Below the pieces are notes generated by a model. The model ran no database searches and was not told the DNA's origin. It saw nothing but the letters and a program-made list of their open reading frames with translations. A stretch of DNA of 64,000 bases, taken from positions 5,241 through 69,240 of the forward strand of contig CAWCSA010000011.1 in assembly GCA_963798015.1 (NCBI GenBank), written 5' to 3'. The position numbers were made by a program, and so were the translations under genes. Origin of the DNA: Roseiarcus sp963798015. GTDB lineage: Bacteria > Pseudomonadota > Alphaproteobacteria > Rhizobiales > Beijerinckiaceae. This document shows positions 53,829 to 62,211 of this stretch, one piece after another; the stretch's first letter is position 1; each line of letters opens with the position of its first letter.

Positions 53829-54042
53829 GGTTGGTTCATGAATCCGCACGGGCGACGCCCGGCACTCCACCTCGGCCACGATTGCTGATAGACGATTTCG
53901 CGCGGCGATCGTAGTCCTGCGCGTTCTCTGGCGCGACCCGCGCCCGGACAGGAGCCAAGCTATTTCAAGATCGCTTATCGTCGCCGCGTTTCTCGGTTTC
54001 CTGCTCGTCGTATTTCTTATCGTCCACAGCGGCGCCGCCGAG

Positions 54043-54963
54043 GTGGGTTCCGCCATGCTGGCCCTTGGCTGGTGGCTGGCGCCGATAACGCTGCTTCACC
54101 TCATTCCCCTGTATTTCGATGCGACGTCCTGGCGACAGCTATTTTCGGCTTCGAACCGCCCGAGCGTTCCGAGCATTCTGTGGATGCGTTGGATCCGCGA
54201 ATCCGTGAGCACGCTGCTTCCGGTCGCCGGCGTCGGCGGCGACGTCGTCGGCGCGCGGCTCGCGCATCAACGCGGCGTTTCAGGCGCGCAGGCCACCGCC
54301 ACCATGGTGGTTGATATTACGGTCGGCTCGGCGACCCAGCTCGTTTTTGTCCTCGTCGGAGTGGGGCTGCTTACCGCCGGCAAGACTCACAACGCGGCTG
54401 CGACAGCATGGGGGCTCACGATCGGCGTCGCCATATTCGCGGTGGCGATCGGAATCTTTGTCCGGCTCCAACACAACAGCATGTTTGCCGTGTTGATCGG
54501 ATGGGCTCAACGACTAGCGCCAAAGAGCTGGATGTCCGGCTTCACCGGTCGAGCCGAAGCCATCGACCGCGCGGTCGTTGCGACCTATCGCCGCCGCTCA
54601 GCCCTGTCCTATTCCAGCTTGCTTCGCCTCATTGGGTGGGTGAGTGGCGTCAGCGAGACCTGGTTGACGATGTGGGCGCTCGGCCACCCGCTTTCCGTGA
54701 CCGACGCCTTCATCCTCGAAAGCCTCAGCGCCGGCGTCCGCGGCGCGGCGTTCATGGTGCCAGGAGCCCTGGGCGCTCAGGAAGGCGGCCTGGTCCTGTT
54801 CGGGGCGCTCCTCGGCGTGCCGGCGGACCTGGCGCTTGCGATTTCTCTCACCAAGCGGGTTCGCGAGCTGGCGATAGGCCTACCGGGCCTTGCGGCCTGG
54901 CAATGGGTGGAAGGACGCCGCTTTCTCGCGCGCGAGACGGATCAGGCGAGCTCGACCTCGTAA
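54043..54963 (+). CDS. Flippase-like (UPF0104) membrane protein
   Basis: 306 residues from GTG 54043 in the narrow reading. The frame is open from 53842 and the upstream part encodes a convincing first membrane helix (RSLIVAAFLGFLLVVFLIVH), so the true N-terminus is probably upstream, but no ATG, GTG or TTG occurs there; CTG or ATT would be required. The rest has further membrane helices (TVGSATQLVFVLVGVGLLTA, GLTIGVAIFAVAIGIF) and the family motif ESLSAGVRGAAFMVPGALGA with QEGG. Members are related to the lysyl-phosphatidylglycerol synthase membrane domain and are thought to move lipids. Confidence 0.8.
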   Translation: MGSAMLALGWWLAPITLLHLIPLYFDATSWRQLFSASNRPSVPSILWMRWIRESVSTLLPVAGVGGDVVGARLAHQRGVSGAQATATMVVDITVGSATQLVFVLVGVGLLTAGKTHNAAATAWGLTIGVAIFAVAIGIFVRLQHNSMFAVLIGWAQRLAPKSWMSGFTGRAEAIDRAVVATYRRRSALSYSSLLRLIGWVSGVSETWLTMWALGHPLSVTDAFILESLSAGVRGAAFMVPGALGAQEGGLVLFGALLGVPADLALAISLTKRVRELAIGLPGLAAWQWVEGRRFLARETDQASSTS

Positions 54964-54969
54964 GGTCCT

Positions 54970-55758
54970 CTATTGAGGCGGCGGGATTGTGTAAGCGGCC
55001 GACCCTGCGGCGGCAGGCGACGCGACGACCGGGCCTGCAGTAGCCGGCGATTCAATTTCCGGCGGCAGGCCTTGCGCCTCACGCAATTGCGCCCGACGCT
55101 GTTGATAGTAGCTCGAGCGCAAGAAACTGTAGAAGTCGACCGACGAGTTCTCGGCTTGTTTCCACTGGCCGAGATGGGCGACCGCGCCCAGGGCGCCCGT
55201 CCCGATCGTCCAAGGCCATCCAATGAAAATGCCGCCCACCACCCAGCCGACGGGATCGCCGACCGAATCCACAATGCCGCCGAACCCATCGCGTTGCGTG
55301 GACGGACCGAAATAGGGCGCCACGGTGTAGGTGCCCGCCGGGACGCCCCAGACAAACAGGGTCTGGCCGAAATCGCCCGTCTGCTGTGGCAATCCGCCTT
55401 GCGCCGCGACGTCGAACAACCCGCCCAGGCCAAAGAGGGTATTGAAGATAAACCGGCCAGCGGTGATGCCCGCGGCATTCAAGCGGCCCTGCAGGACGTT
55501 ATTGGCGAAGACACGCGGCTCTTTCAGGTTCGCGTCCAAATCCTGGAAACGGTCCCGGATCACTCCTGGCACAGACTTGACGACCGTCGCCGCGGGGTCG
55601 AGCACGACCTGGTTGACGTGAAGAACCTGACGGTTGAAGTGCTCGTTCGGATCGTCGATCGGGAGCGACGCATCGTGGGGCACGCCCGCGCAAGCGCTGA
55701 CAAGCGCCGCGAGGCTGGCCGCGCTCAGCCATTTGGTCCAGCGTTCAACGCCACGCAT
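54970..55758 (-). CDS. mlaA: MlaA (VacJ)-family outer-membrane lipoprotein
   Basis: 262 residues from ATG 55758 (MRGVERWTKWLSAASLAALV). The lipobox is VSAC near residue 23. Core motifs are DDPNEHFNRQVLHVNQVVLD, FIFNTLFGLGGLFDVAAQGG, and PYFGPSTQRDGFGGIVDSVG. MlaA removes misplaced phospholipids from the outer leaflet of the outer membrane. It lies next to hpnN, an RND exporter of hopanoids, in the same orientation with 193 bp between them. The Pro/Ala-rich tail (ATAGPVVASPAAAGSAAYTI) is extra. Confidence 0.9.
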   Translation of the reverse strand: MRGVERWTKWLSAASLAALVSACAGVPHDASLPIDDPNEHFNRQVLHVNQVVLDPAATVVKSVPGVIRDRFQDLDANLKEPRVFANNVLQGRLNAAGITAGRFIFNTLFGLGGLFDVAAQGGLPQQTGDFGQTLFVWGVPAGTYTVAPYFGPSTQRDGFGGIVDSVGDPVGWVVGGIFIGWPWTIGTGALGAVAHLGQWKQAENSSVDFYSFLRSSYYQQRRAQLREAQGLPPEIESPATAGPVVASPAAAGSAAYTIPPPQ

Positions 55759-55951
55759 GCGTCGGCAATTCCTTTTTAAATTCCCCGCAACAGGCAGACT
55801 TTCCGCACCGTTCCCGCAGGAACTTACTGGGCCGTCCACGTGGTTCTGAGAAAAGATTCGACCCAGCCCCGGCTCAAGCTAGCAGAGCCCCGCGCTGACG
55901 ACTATCACCCTTTTGCCACAGTACGGCCATTTGTACTTTGGGTCGGCTTAA

Positions 55952-58588
55952 TCACTCATCGTGATGGGATTTGCTCTGCGTGGCCAAAAGAGCAGGCTGG
56001 AACAGCACCGCGGCCGAGAGCGTGGTCAGGAGCGACAAAGCCATCAGCTTGCCCATGCTCGACGTCCCTGGATGGTGCGAAAACCACAGGCTGCCGAAGG
56101 CGGTGGCGGTCGTGCAGGCGCTGAAAAATACAGCCCGGGTCAGGCTCGACTGCAAGAAATTGTGCTCTCCCGCCCGCCACGCCATGACGTAGTAGATTTT
56201 GAAGGCGACGCCCACGCCCAACAAAAGCGGCAGGGCGATGATGTTGGCGAAATTGAGCTTGAGCCCAATCGCCACGCAAATTTCGAGCGTGAAGAGAATG
56301 GCCACCAGCAAAGGCACAAGCGTCAGCGCGACGTCTTGCCAGCGCCGGAGCGCCACGAACAGGATCAGCGCGATCGACAGGAGCGACAAGACGGCGGCCT
56401 GAAGAAACGCTTTGACGATTGTGGCCGCCGCCTCGACGATGAAGATGGGCGCCCCGCTTGCCTCCGGCGCCACCTTGCGCACCGCGTCGACGAACCGATG
56501 CAGGACGGCATTGTCATTTCCGTCCCCGCTTGGCCTCGCCTCGATCCTGACCTCGCCGTCGGCCGCGACCCAGTCGCTTTTGAGCGCAGGCGGAAGCGTG
56601 TCGATGGTCACGTGCTCGGCCGAGAGGAGATCGCGAACCTGGCGAAGCGTCGTCATGAGCGGCCTAACCAGCACGCGCTCCGCCTCCTCCCTGGTCGCGG
56701 GCGGCGACTTCGCCAAGGCGATGAGCGCGCTCGCCAGGCGGCGCGCCTGCGCGGCAGCCGGAGTGTCCAGACTGCCCGTCGTCTTTGTGAGGTCGGCGGC
56801 CGTCTTGTTGATCGCCTCCAAAGTTTGAGCAGGCGTCGGCGCGGGATCGATGGGATCAGGATTGAGCGTATTGGCAAAAAAGAAGTTGGCGTCGTCGATG
56901 ATCGCGAGCTTCTCGTCCTGGTCCTTGGGCACGAAGCTTTCCAGCGTCCGCACTTTGGCGACTTCAGGCACCTGCTTGAGCTTGTCGGCCATGGCTGAAG
57001 CGTCGGCGAGATTGGGTTCGAGAATGTCGATGGTGTTGGGGCTCGTGTCAGGATCGCGCATGAGATCGAGGAGGGTCGAGACCAACTCGACATGTTTTGA
57101 GCGCAGGTTGAGCGGATTGAAGTCGAAGCTTAAGTCCCGCAGAAGCGGCAGGCCAAGGACGACGGCGGCCAGGGTGAGGCCCACCACCCAGTTGCGCTGA
57201 TGATCGAGAAAATGATCGAGCGGCGCAAGCCAGGCCCACCCCACAGGCGCGGCCTCGCCGGCGGGTTTCAGAACGGCCAGCAGCGCTGGAAGCAAGGTGA
57301 CGGTGGTTACGAACGCGACGATCATGCCGGTCCCGGCGATCAGCCCGAGCTCGGAGAGGCCCACATAGGCGGTCGGCAGGAACGAGTAGAAAGCGGCCGC
57401 GATCGAAGCCGCGGCAAGCAGCAGCGGACGCGCGACGCCAAGTCCGGTCGTTTCGAGAGCCTCAAGAAGATCGCGGTCCGCAAACCGCTCGGCGCGGTAT
57501 CGGACGCTGAACTGAATCCCGAAATCGACGCCAAGGCCGATGAACAGCACGGCGAACGCGACCGAGATCAGGTTCAGCGCGCCGACCATCGCCAAGCCGA
57601 TAGCGGCGGTGAAACTCAAGCCGACGGCGAGATTGATCAGGACGGCAAGAATGATCCGGCTCTGCCTCAGGGCCAGCCACAGGATCAGGAGAACGACGAC
57701 GATGGTCACCGTTCCGTTGAGCGCCGCGCCGTCGGCGATCGTGGAAAATTCCTCGTCCGACAGGGGCACCGAGCCGGTGAGGCGCACCGTGACGCCCCTG
57801 TCGGGCGTCAGGCCCAATTTGGCGATCGCCGCCCGGACCGCCTTGGTCGCCTCGCCTCCGGGCTCCAAATCGCCGTAATTGAGGACGGCCTGGATGTTGA
57901 CGAACCGTCTCAGATCAGAGGCCGACGGCGCGCGCCCCGAAATCAGCCGGCGCCAAGAGAAGGCCGGATGCTGGCCCTGCTCGACCTTTTCCAGGGCGTC
58001 AGCGATGCCGGAGACTGCGGGCTCGATGTCTTCGAACGTCGTCTTCTTGAGCCGCACGCCTTCGAGCGATTGCGAGATGGCGCCGAGGATCCCGCGCAAA
58101 GTCGGATCGAGGGCGAGCGTTCCGAGGAAAGGCTCCGCCTTGATCAGTTCGTCCATATTGCGCTGCAGGTCATCGACGCTGAGAAACAAGACGCCGTTGC
58201 GGGCGAAGAATTCGCCGCCGTCCGGCCGAGTGACGGCGCGGAAAAGATTCGTCCGAGGGGCCAGCGCTTTGGCCAGCGCGTTCGCCGCTTCGTCGGCCCC
58301 TTCCGGTGTCGTCCCGTCAATGACCGCGACGATCAGGTCGGTCCGCTGCGGGAACAACGCGTTGAGTTTTATCTCTTGCTGGCGCCAAGGGAGCGAGCTC
58401 GACAAGAGCTTGTCGCTGTCGGTGTTGATAGCGATGTGGCGCGCGACGTAGCTGCCCGCGAGCACCGCCGCGATGAGAAAGACGGCAATGACCACCCACG
58501 CATGACGGGTCGACAGGCGCACGACCCGCGAGATGGCGGCGATGAGGAAGGCGCTGTTCTTGACCATTGAGACCGGGGTGGAGGACAT
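55952..58588 (-). CDS. hpnN: Hopanoid transporter HpnN (RND family)
   Basis: 878 residues, RND/MMPL-type transporter with two membrane clusters: RHAWVVIAVFLIAAVLAGSY near the N-terminus, GTVTIVVVLLILWLALRQSR and LFIGLGVDFGIQFSVRYRAE in the middle, and a C-terminal cluster (KAFLQAAVLSLLSIALILFV, NIIALPLLLGVGVAFKIYYV). Large periplasmic loops lie between. HpnN moves hopanoids to the outer membrane. Start 58588 is used; ATG 58567 is also possible. No other hpn genes occur in the window. Confidence 0.9.
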   Translation of the reverse strand: MSSTPVSMVKNSAFLIAAISRVVRLSTRHAWVVIAVFLIAAVLAGSYVARHIAINTDSDKLLSSSLPWRQQEIKLNALFPQRTDLIVAVIDGTTPEGADEAANALAKALAPRTNLFRAVTRPDGGEFFARNGVLFLSVDDLQRNMDELIKAEPFLGTLALDPTLRGILGAISQSLEGVRLKKTTFEDIEPAVSGIADALEKVEQGQHPAFSWRRLISGRAPSASDLRRFVNIQAVLNYGDLEPGGEATKAVRAAIAKLGLTPDRGVTVRLTGSVPLSDEEFSTIADGAALNGTVTIVVVLLILWLALRQSRIILAVLINLAVGLSFTAAIGLAMVGALNLISVAFAVLFIGLGVDFGIQFSVRYRAERFADRDLLEALETTGLGVARPLLLAAASIAAAFYSFLPTAYVGLSELGLIAGTGMIVAFVTTVTLLPALLAVLKPAGEAAPVGWAWLAPLDHFLDHQRNWVVGLTLAAVVLGLPLLRDLSFDFNPLNLRSKHVELVSTLLDLMRDPDTSPNTIDILEPNLADASAMADKLKQVPEVAKVRTLESFVPKDQDEKLAIIDDANFFFANTLNPDPIDPAPTPAQTLEAINKTAADLTKTTGSLDTPAAAQARRLASALIALAKSPPATREEAERVLVRPLMTTLRQVRDLLSAEHVTIDTLPPALKSDWVAADGEVRIEARPSGDGNDNAVLHRFVDAVRKVAPEASGAPIFIVEAAATIVKAFLQAAVLSLLSIALILFVALRRWQDVALTLVPLLVAILFTLEICVAIGLKLNFANIIALPLLLGVGVAFKIYYVMAWRAGEHNFLQSSLTRAVFFSACTTATAFGSLWFSHHPGTSSMGKLMALSLLTTLSAAVLFQPALLATQSKSHHDE

Positions 58589-58800
58589 GGTTCGCGACGG
58601 GAGTCAATCGGGAGGACGAGGGCGCCCGTTCTTGGGGGCTCGGCATCCGAGCGATTTGCCGCAAAAGCGGGTGTTAGTCATTTCGAATTGCCACTCTGGC
58701 CGGATCCTAACCTTTCCCCTTTGTGGCTAGGTTCACCGAAGCCCAGCCCCGGATTCGTGCGCCGAAACGCTTGCTCAATCCCACCCAAAGGGAACAACGA

Positions 58801-59358
58801 ATGCCGAATGACAATGTCGTCAAGATGATTCACAGTAAAACGCCGGATTCAGCGGCCATGCTGGCGAACGTCAAACGAGCCATGGCGATCACCGCCAAAC
58901 TTAACCGTTTGACGTTCAACGATGCGGACGAAATTCGGGCCTTGTTCAGCCAACTCATCGGTAAAAAGGTAGACGAGAGCTTCTTACTTATCCCTCCATT
59001 TTTTACGGCCGGCGGGGACGAGATTCGGGTCGGGCGTCATGTCTTCGTCAATCAGAACTGTACTTTCTACGATCTTGGCGGCCTCGACATTGCAGACGAC
59101 GTGATGATCGGGCCGAACGTGAGCATCATCACCACGGGCCATCCCCTCGAACCTTTGCAGCGACGCGCCGCCACCATTGGAAAGCCCATCGTGATTGAGA
59201 AAGGCGTGTGGATCGCGGCCGGCGCCATCGTCATCGGCGGCGTGACAGTCGGCGAGCATTCCGTCGTCGCGGCAGGGTCGGTCGTCACCAAGGACGTTCG
59301 CGCGAATAGTCTTGTCGGAGGAAACCCGGCGCGGGTCATTCGCTCGATTGGAGACTGA
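58801..59358 (+). CDS. Sugar O-acetyltransferase, hexapeptide type
   Basis: 185 residues from ATG 58801 (MPNDNVVKMIHSKTPDSAAM). Left-handed beta-helix acetyltransferase of the MaaA/NodL/LacA group: VGRHVFVNQNCTFYDLGGLD, IADDVMIGPNVSIITTGHPL (catalytic His), IEKGVWIAAGAIVIGGVTVG, EHSVVAAGSVVTKDVRANSL. Acceptor (sugar, oligosaccharide) unknown. Convergent with phoB. Confidence 0.88.
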   Translation: MPNDNVVKMIHSKTPDSAAMLANVKRAMAITAKLNRLTFNDADEIRALFSQLIGKKVDESFLLIPPFFTAGGDEIRVGRHVFVNQNCTFYDLGGLDIADDVMIGPNVSIITTGHPLEPLQRRAATIGKPIVIEKGVWIAAGAIVIGGVTVGEHSVVAAGSVVTKDVRANSLVGGNPARVIRSIGD

Positions 59359-59391
59359 GGAAGCCGCCGCAGGGCGGCGGCAAGCATTGCT

Positions 59392-60129
59392 TCACGTTTT
59401 TCCGAATGTTTCGTCGAAGGCGTATCCGGTTCCGCGGACGGTTCGGATGGGGTCGCGTTCGCGGCCACGGGAGAGGGCCTTGCGCAGGCGCCCGACGTGG
59501 ACGTCGACGGTGCGCTCGTCGATCTCGGCCGCCTGGCCCCACACCCCGTCCAGGAGTTGCGCGCGCGAGAACACCCGGCCCGGCTTTTCCAGTAGATATT
59601 CCAGCAGCCTGAACTCGGTCGGACCCAGGTGAATGTCGCGCGCGCCCCGCTTCACCCGCCGCGTCTCCCGGTCGAGATCGAGATCGCCGGCATAAAGACG
59701 CTCCGCGATCCGCTCGGGCCGGCTGCGGCGCAAAAGCGCGCGCACCCGCGCCATGAGTTCGGGCACCGAAAAGGGCTTCACCACATAATCGTCCGCGCCG
59801 ACCGACAGGCCCCGCACCCGCTCGGCTTCCTCGCCCCGCGCGGTGACCATGATAACCGGAAGCGTGCGGGTCAATTCGCGCGCCCGCAAGCGTCGGCAGA
59901 TTTCGAGGCCCGAGACGCCGGGCAGCATCCAGTCGAGGATCACGAGGTCGGGCGCATTCTCCGCCAGCCTGAGCTCGGCCTCGTCGCCGCGCTCGACGTT
60001 CTCGACCACATAGCCTTCCGCCTCGAGGTTGTAGCCGAGCAGCAAAGACAGATCCAATTCGTCCTCGACGATCAGAATGCGCGGCGTGGACGCCGCGCCT
60101 GGACGCATGTCCTTGCGCGCCTGGTTCAC
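59392..60129 (-). CDS. phoB: Phosphate regulon response regulator
   Basis: 245 residues. Receiver domain with the phosphoacceptor Asp in DLVILDWMLPGVSGLEICRR, Thr in VIMVTARGEEAERV and Lys in VVKPFSVPEL; then a winged-helix OmpR-type domain (HLGPTEFRLLEYLLEKPGRV, ERTVDVHVGRLRKALSRGRE). Activates Pho-regulon promoters. Its start overlaps the phoU stop by 4 nt. No phoR kinase gene is in the window. Confidence 0.95.
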   Translation of the reverse strand: MNQARKDMRPGAASTPRILIVEDELDLSLLLGYNLEAEGYVVENVERGDEAELRLAENAPDLVILDWMLPGVSGLEICRRLRARELTRTLPVIMVTARGEEAERVRGLSVGADDYVVKPFSVPELMARVRALLRRSRPERIAERLYAGDLDLDRETRRVKRGARDIHLGPTEFRLLEYLLEKPGRVFSRAQLLDGVWGQAAEIDERTVDVHVGRLRKALSRGRERDPIRTVRGTGYAFDETFGKT

Positions 60130-60875
60130 TTGACCGCTCCTGTCGCGTCGGCTTCGATGTCCGTCCCGATGCTCGCCCCGATGTCCGTTCCTTGCCGTCC
60201 GTGCGGCCGCGCCGTCGGCAGCGTCGAACCGGTCACCAGATAGACCACGGTCTCGGCGATGTTGGTGGCGTGATCGCCGATCCGCTCGATGTTCTTCGAG
60301 CAGAACAGAAGATGGGCGCAGAACGTGATGTTGCGCGGATCCTCCATCATGTGCGTCAGGAGATCGCGGAACACCGAGTCTTCCAAGGCATCGAGATCGA
60401 CGTCCCGCTCCCAGACGTCGAGCGCCCGCTCGACGTCGCGTTGCGCATAGGCGTCGAGCACGTCCTTCATCAGTTCGGTCGCGAAGTCGTTCATGTGCTT
60501 GATGCCGACGATCGCTCGCGGCACGCGGGATTCGACGCCGATCTTGAGCGCGCGCTTGGCGATGTTCTTGGCCAGATCCCCGACCCGCTCGAGATCGCCC
60601 GCGACCCGAATGGCGCCGATGATCTCGCGCAGATCATTCGCCACCGGCTGCCGGCGCGCGATCGTCAGCGTCGCCTGCTCCTCGATCTCGCGCTGAAGCG
60701 CATCGAGGCGGGGATCGGTCTCCACCACCTGATGGGCAAGCGCGGCGTCGCCGGAGCTCAGCGCATCCACCGCATCGATCACCATCTTCTCGGCCAGGCC
60801 GCCCATCTCGGCGATCCGTCGCTCGAGCAGGTCGAGGTCCTTGTCGTAGGCCCTAACGGTGTGCTGATCCGCCAC
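60126..60875 (-). CDS. phoU: Phosphate signalling protein PhoU
   Basis: 249 residues, two PhoU three-helix-bundle domains, with the metal-binding helices recognisable in VESRVPRAIVGIKHMNDFA and DLEALQRE-like segments (VETDPRLDALQREIEEQATL) and ERIGDHATNIAETVVYLVTG. Keeps PhoR/PhoB inactive when phosphate is plentiful and interacts with the Pst transporter. Directly between pstB and phoB. Confidence 0.94.
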   Translation of the reverse strand: MADQHTVRAYDKDLDLLERRIAEMGGLAEKMVIDAVDALSSGDAALAHQVVETDPRLDALQREIEEQATLTIARRQPVANDLREIIGAIRVAGDLERVGDLAKNIAKRALKIGVESRVPRAIVGIKHMNDFATELMKDVLDAYAQRDVERALDVWERDVDLDALEDSVFRDLLTHMMEDPRNITFCAHLLFCSKNIERIGDHATNIAETVVYLVTGSTLPTARPHGRQGTDIGASIGTDIEADATGAVK

Positions 60876-60890
60876 GCGCTTAAACCTTTC

Positions 60891-61691
60891 TCAGCCGAAC
60901 CGGCCAGTGACGTAATCCTGCGTGCGCCTGTCGCGCGGCGAGGTGAACACCTTGGTCGTCTCATCGAACTCGACCATCTCGCCCAGATACATGAAGGCGG
61001 TGTAGCGCGAGCAGCGCGCGGCCTGCTGCATGTTGTGGGTGACGATCGCGATCGTGTAGTCGCCGGACAATTCGTCGATCAGTTCCTCGATCTTGGCGGT
61101 CGAGATCGGATCGAGCGCCGACGCTGGCTCATCGAACAGGATCACTTCCGGGCTGATCGCCACCGTGCGGGCAATGCACAGGCGCTGCTGCTGGCCCCCC
61201 GACAGGCTGAGCCCGCTCGCGTTCAGCTTGTCCTTGACTTCGTTCCACAACGCCGCCCGGCTCAAAGCCTGCTCGACCCGCGCATCCATTTCCGACTTCG
61301 GCAGCCGCTCATAAAGGCGGATGCCAAAGGCGATGTTGTCATAGATCGTCATCGGAAACGGCGTCGGCTTCTGGAACACCATGCCGACCCGCGAGCGCAA
61401 AAGATTGAGGTCGAGGTCGGGCGACAGGATGTTCTCGCCATCGAGCATCACCTCGCCCTCCGCCCGTTGGCCTGGATAAAGGTCGTACATGCGGTTCAAA
61501 ACCCGTAGCAGCGTCGACTTGCCGCACCCCGATGGGCCGATGAACGCCGTCACCTGACCCGCCAGCAGGTTCAAGTTCACGCTCTTCAGCGCCTGCGCCT
61601 GGCCATAATAGAAATTGAGATTGCGCACGACAACTTTATGCGTCTCCGCAACCGGCGCCCGCATCGGCCTCTGAGCCTCAACATCACTCAT
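60891..61691 (-). CDS. pstB: Phosphate ABC transporter ATPase
   Basis: 266 residues. Walker A GPSGCGKSTLLRVLNRMYDL, signature LSGGQQQRLCIARTVAISPE, Walker B VILFDEPASALDP, and a typical PstB C-terminus. The order pstB-phoU-phoB is the usual one. Upstream, only the very end of pstA remains; pstS and pstC are not in the window. Confidence 0.95.
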   Translation of the reverse strand: MSDVEAQRPMRAPVAETHKVVVRNLNFYYGQAQALKSVNLNLLAGQVTAFIGPSGCGKSTLLRVLNRMYDLYPGQRAEGEVMLDGENILSPDLDLNLLRSRVGMVFQKPTPFPMTIYDNIAFGIRLYERLPKSEMDARVEQALSRAALWNEVKDKLNASGLSLSGGQQQRLCIARTVAISPEVILFDEPASALDPISTAKIEELIDELSGDYTIAIVTHNMQQAARCSRYTAFMYLGEMVEFDETTKVFTSPRDRRTQDYVTGRFG

Positions 61692-61710
61692 CCGCCACGC
61701 CTCTCCAATC

Positions 61711-61782
61711 CTACCGCTGCCTCGCCGAAGCAGAAAATACCCGCGCCAATATGCTCATCCCCAACACCGCAAACGTGAGCAT
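61711..61782 (-). pseudogene. pstA: 3' remnant of pstA
   Basis: A 23-residue reading frame, MLTFAVLGMSILARVFSASA, RQR, stop, ends 19 bp before pstB and looks like the last membrane helix and basic tail of PstA. Above about 61782 the frame no longer resembles a permease (HDCDSM). The identification rests mainly on position and hydrophobic character. Confidence 0.45.
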
Positions 61783-61953
61783 GGAATCGCAGTCATGATC
61801 ACATTGCCGCGGCTTTAAACATCCGGTGAGGGAGGAATAAGGCCGCGCTCGCGCGAATCAGCAAAAGCGCGGCGCAGCACCGTCTTAAGGCGGCCGCTTG
61901 AGGCCATTACGATAGAGCGGAGACAGTTTTGCGACGCCTGGGTTGAACAAGCG

Positions 61954-62034
61954 TCAACTCAACTCAGCCTCGTCGAGCAAACCCAACCCGATGAAACCGA
62001 ACAGCGACGGCGCCCAGGTGGGCGTCTCGGACAG
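61954..62034 (-). pseudogene. PEP-CTERM-like tail relic
   Basis: The minus strand reads LSETPTWAPSLFGFIGLGLL, DEAELS, stop, which matches the pattern PEPSTWAMMLLGFAGLGLIG of the PEP-CTERM protein at 7920 in spacing and residues (P-T-W-A, G-F-x-G-L-G). There is no gene body in front of it. Short, so moderate confidence. Confidence 0.5.
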
Positions 62035-62047
62035 CCCAGCGCGTCGC

Positions 62048-62080
62048 AAAAAAACCCCCGGCCGGATGGGCCAGGGGCTT
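62048..62080 (-). terminator. Rho-independent terminator
   Basis: On the minus strand GCCCCTGGCC, loop CATCC, GGCCGGGG(G), followed by seven T. Stem of eight G/C pairs with a bulged T. It follows the tRNA-like 3' end by 12 nt and the ATPase gene by about 130 bp, and would end minus-strand transcripts. Confidence 0.8.
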
Positions 62081-62092
62081 TGCAATGAACGC

Positions 62093-62105
62093 TGGTTGCG
62101 GGGGC
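62093..62105 (-). other. tRNA 3'-end fragment, candidate attachment site
   Basis: The minus strand reads GCCCCCGCAACCA, identical to the 3' end (acceptor stem and CCA) of alphaproteobacterial initiator tRNA-Met as I know it. No T-arm (GGTTCAAATCC) precedes it, so this is not a tRNA gene. The terminator 12 nt further on is what would normally follow such a gene. It could be the att copy left by an island integrated in the tRNA. Confidence 0.45.
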
Positions 62106-62211
62106 TCGCAACACCCGATTCTTGCGATTGATCGAGAGAGCGATACCAAAGCTAGCCGCGTAATCGTATGTGGGCCTGCGAAGAGAGTTGGCCGGAAGCA
62201 CACTCTTACTA

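Larger units (their letters stand above)
61783..62211. other. Junction region with relics between pstA tail and ATPase gene
   Basis: About 430 bp without a complete gene. It contains a PEP-CTERM-like relic (61954-62034), an intrinsic terminator (62048-62080) and a 13-nt tRNA 3'-end match (62093-62105). The rest shows nothing I recognise. Confidence 0.6.

Noticed and set aside
57200..58570. A 456-codon plus-strand frame opposite hpnN
   Set aside because: Charged, low-complexity antisense translation; hpnN is complete on the other strand.
60192..61508. A 438-codon plus-strand frame across phoU and pstB
   Set aside because: Runs antisense through two well-identified genes, so it is a codon-bias shadow.
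62093..62160. Complete tRNA gene
   Set aside because: Only the last 13 nt match a tRNA; no T-arm, anticodon arm or D-arm precedes them.
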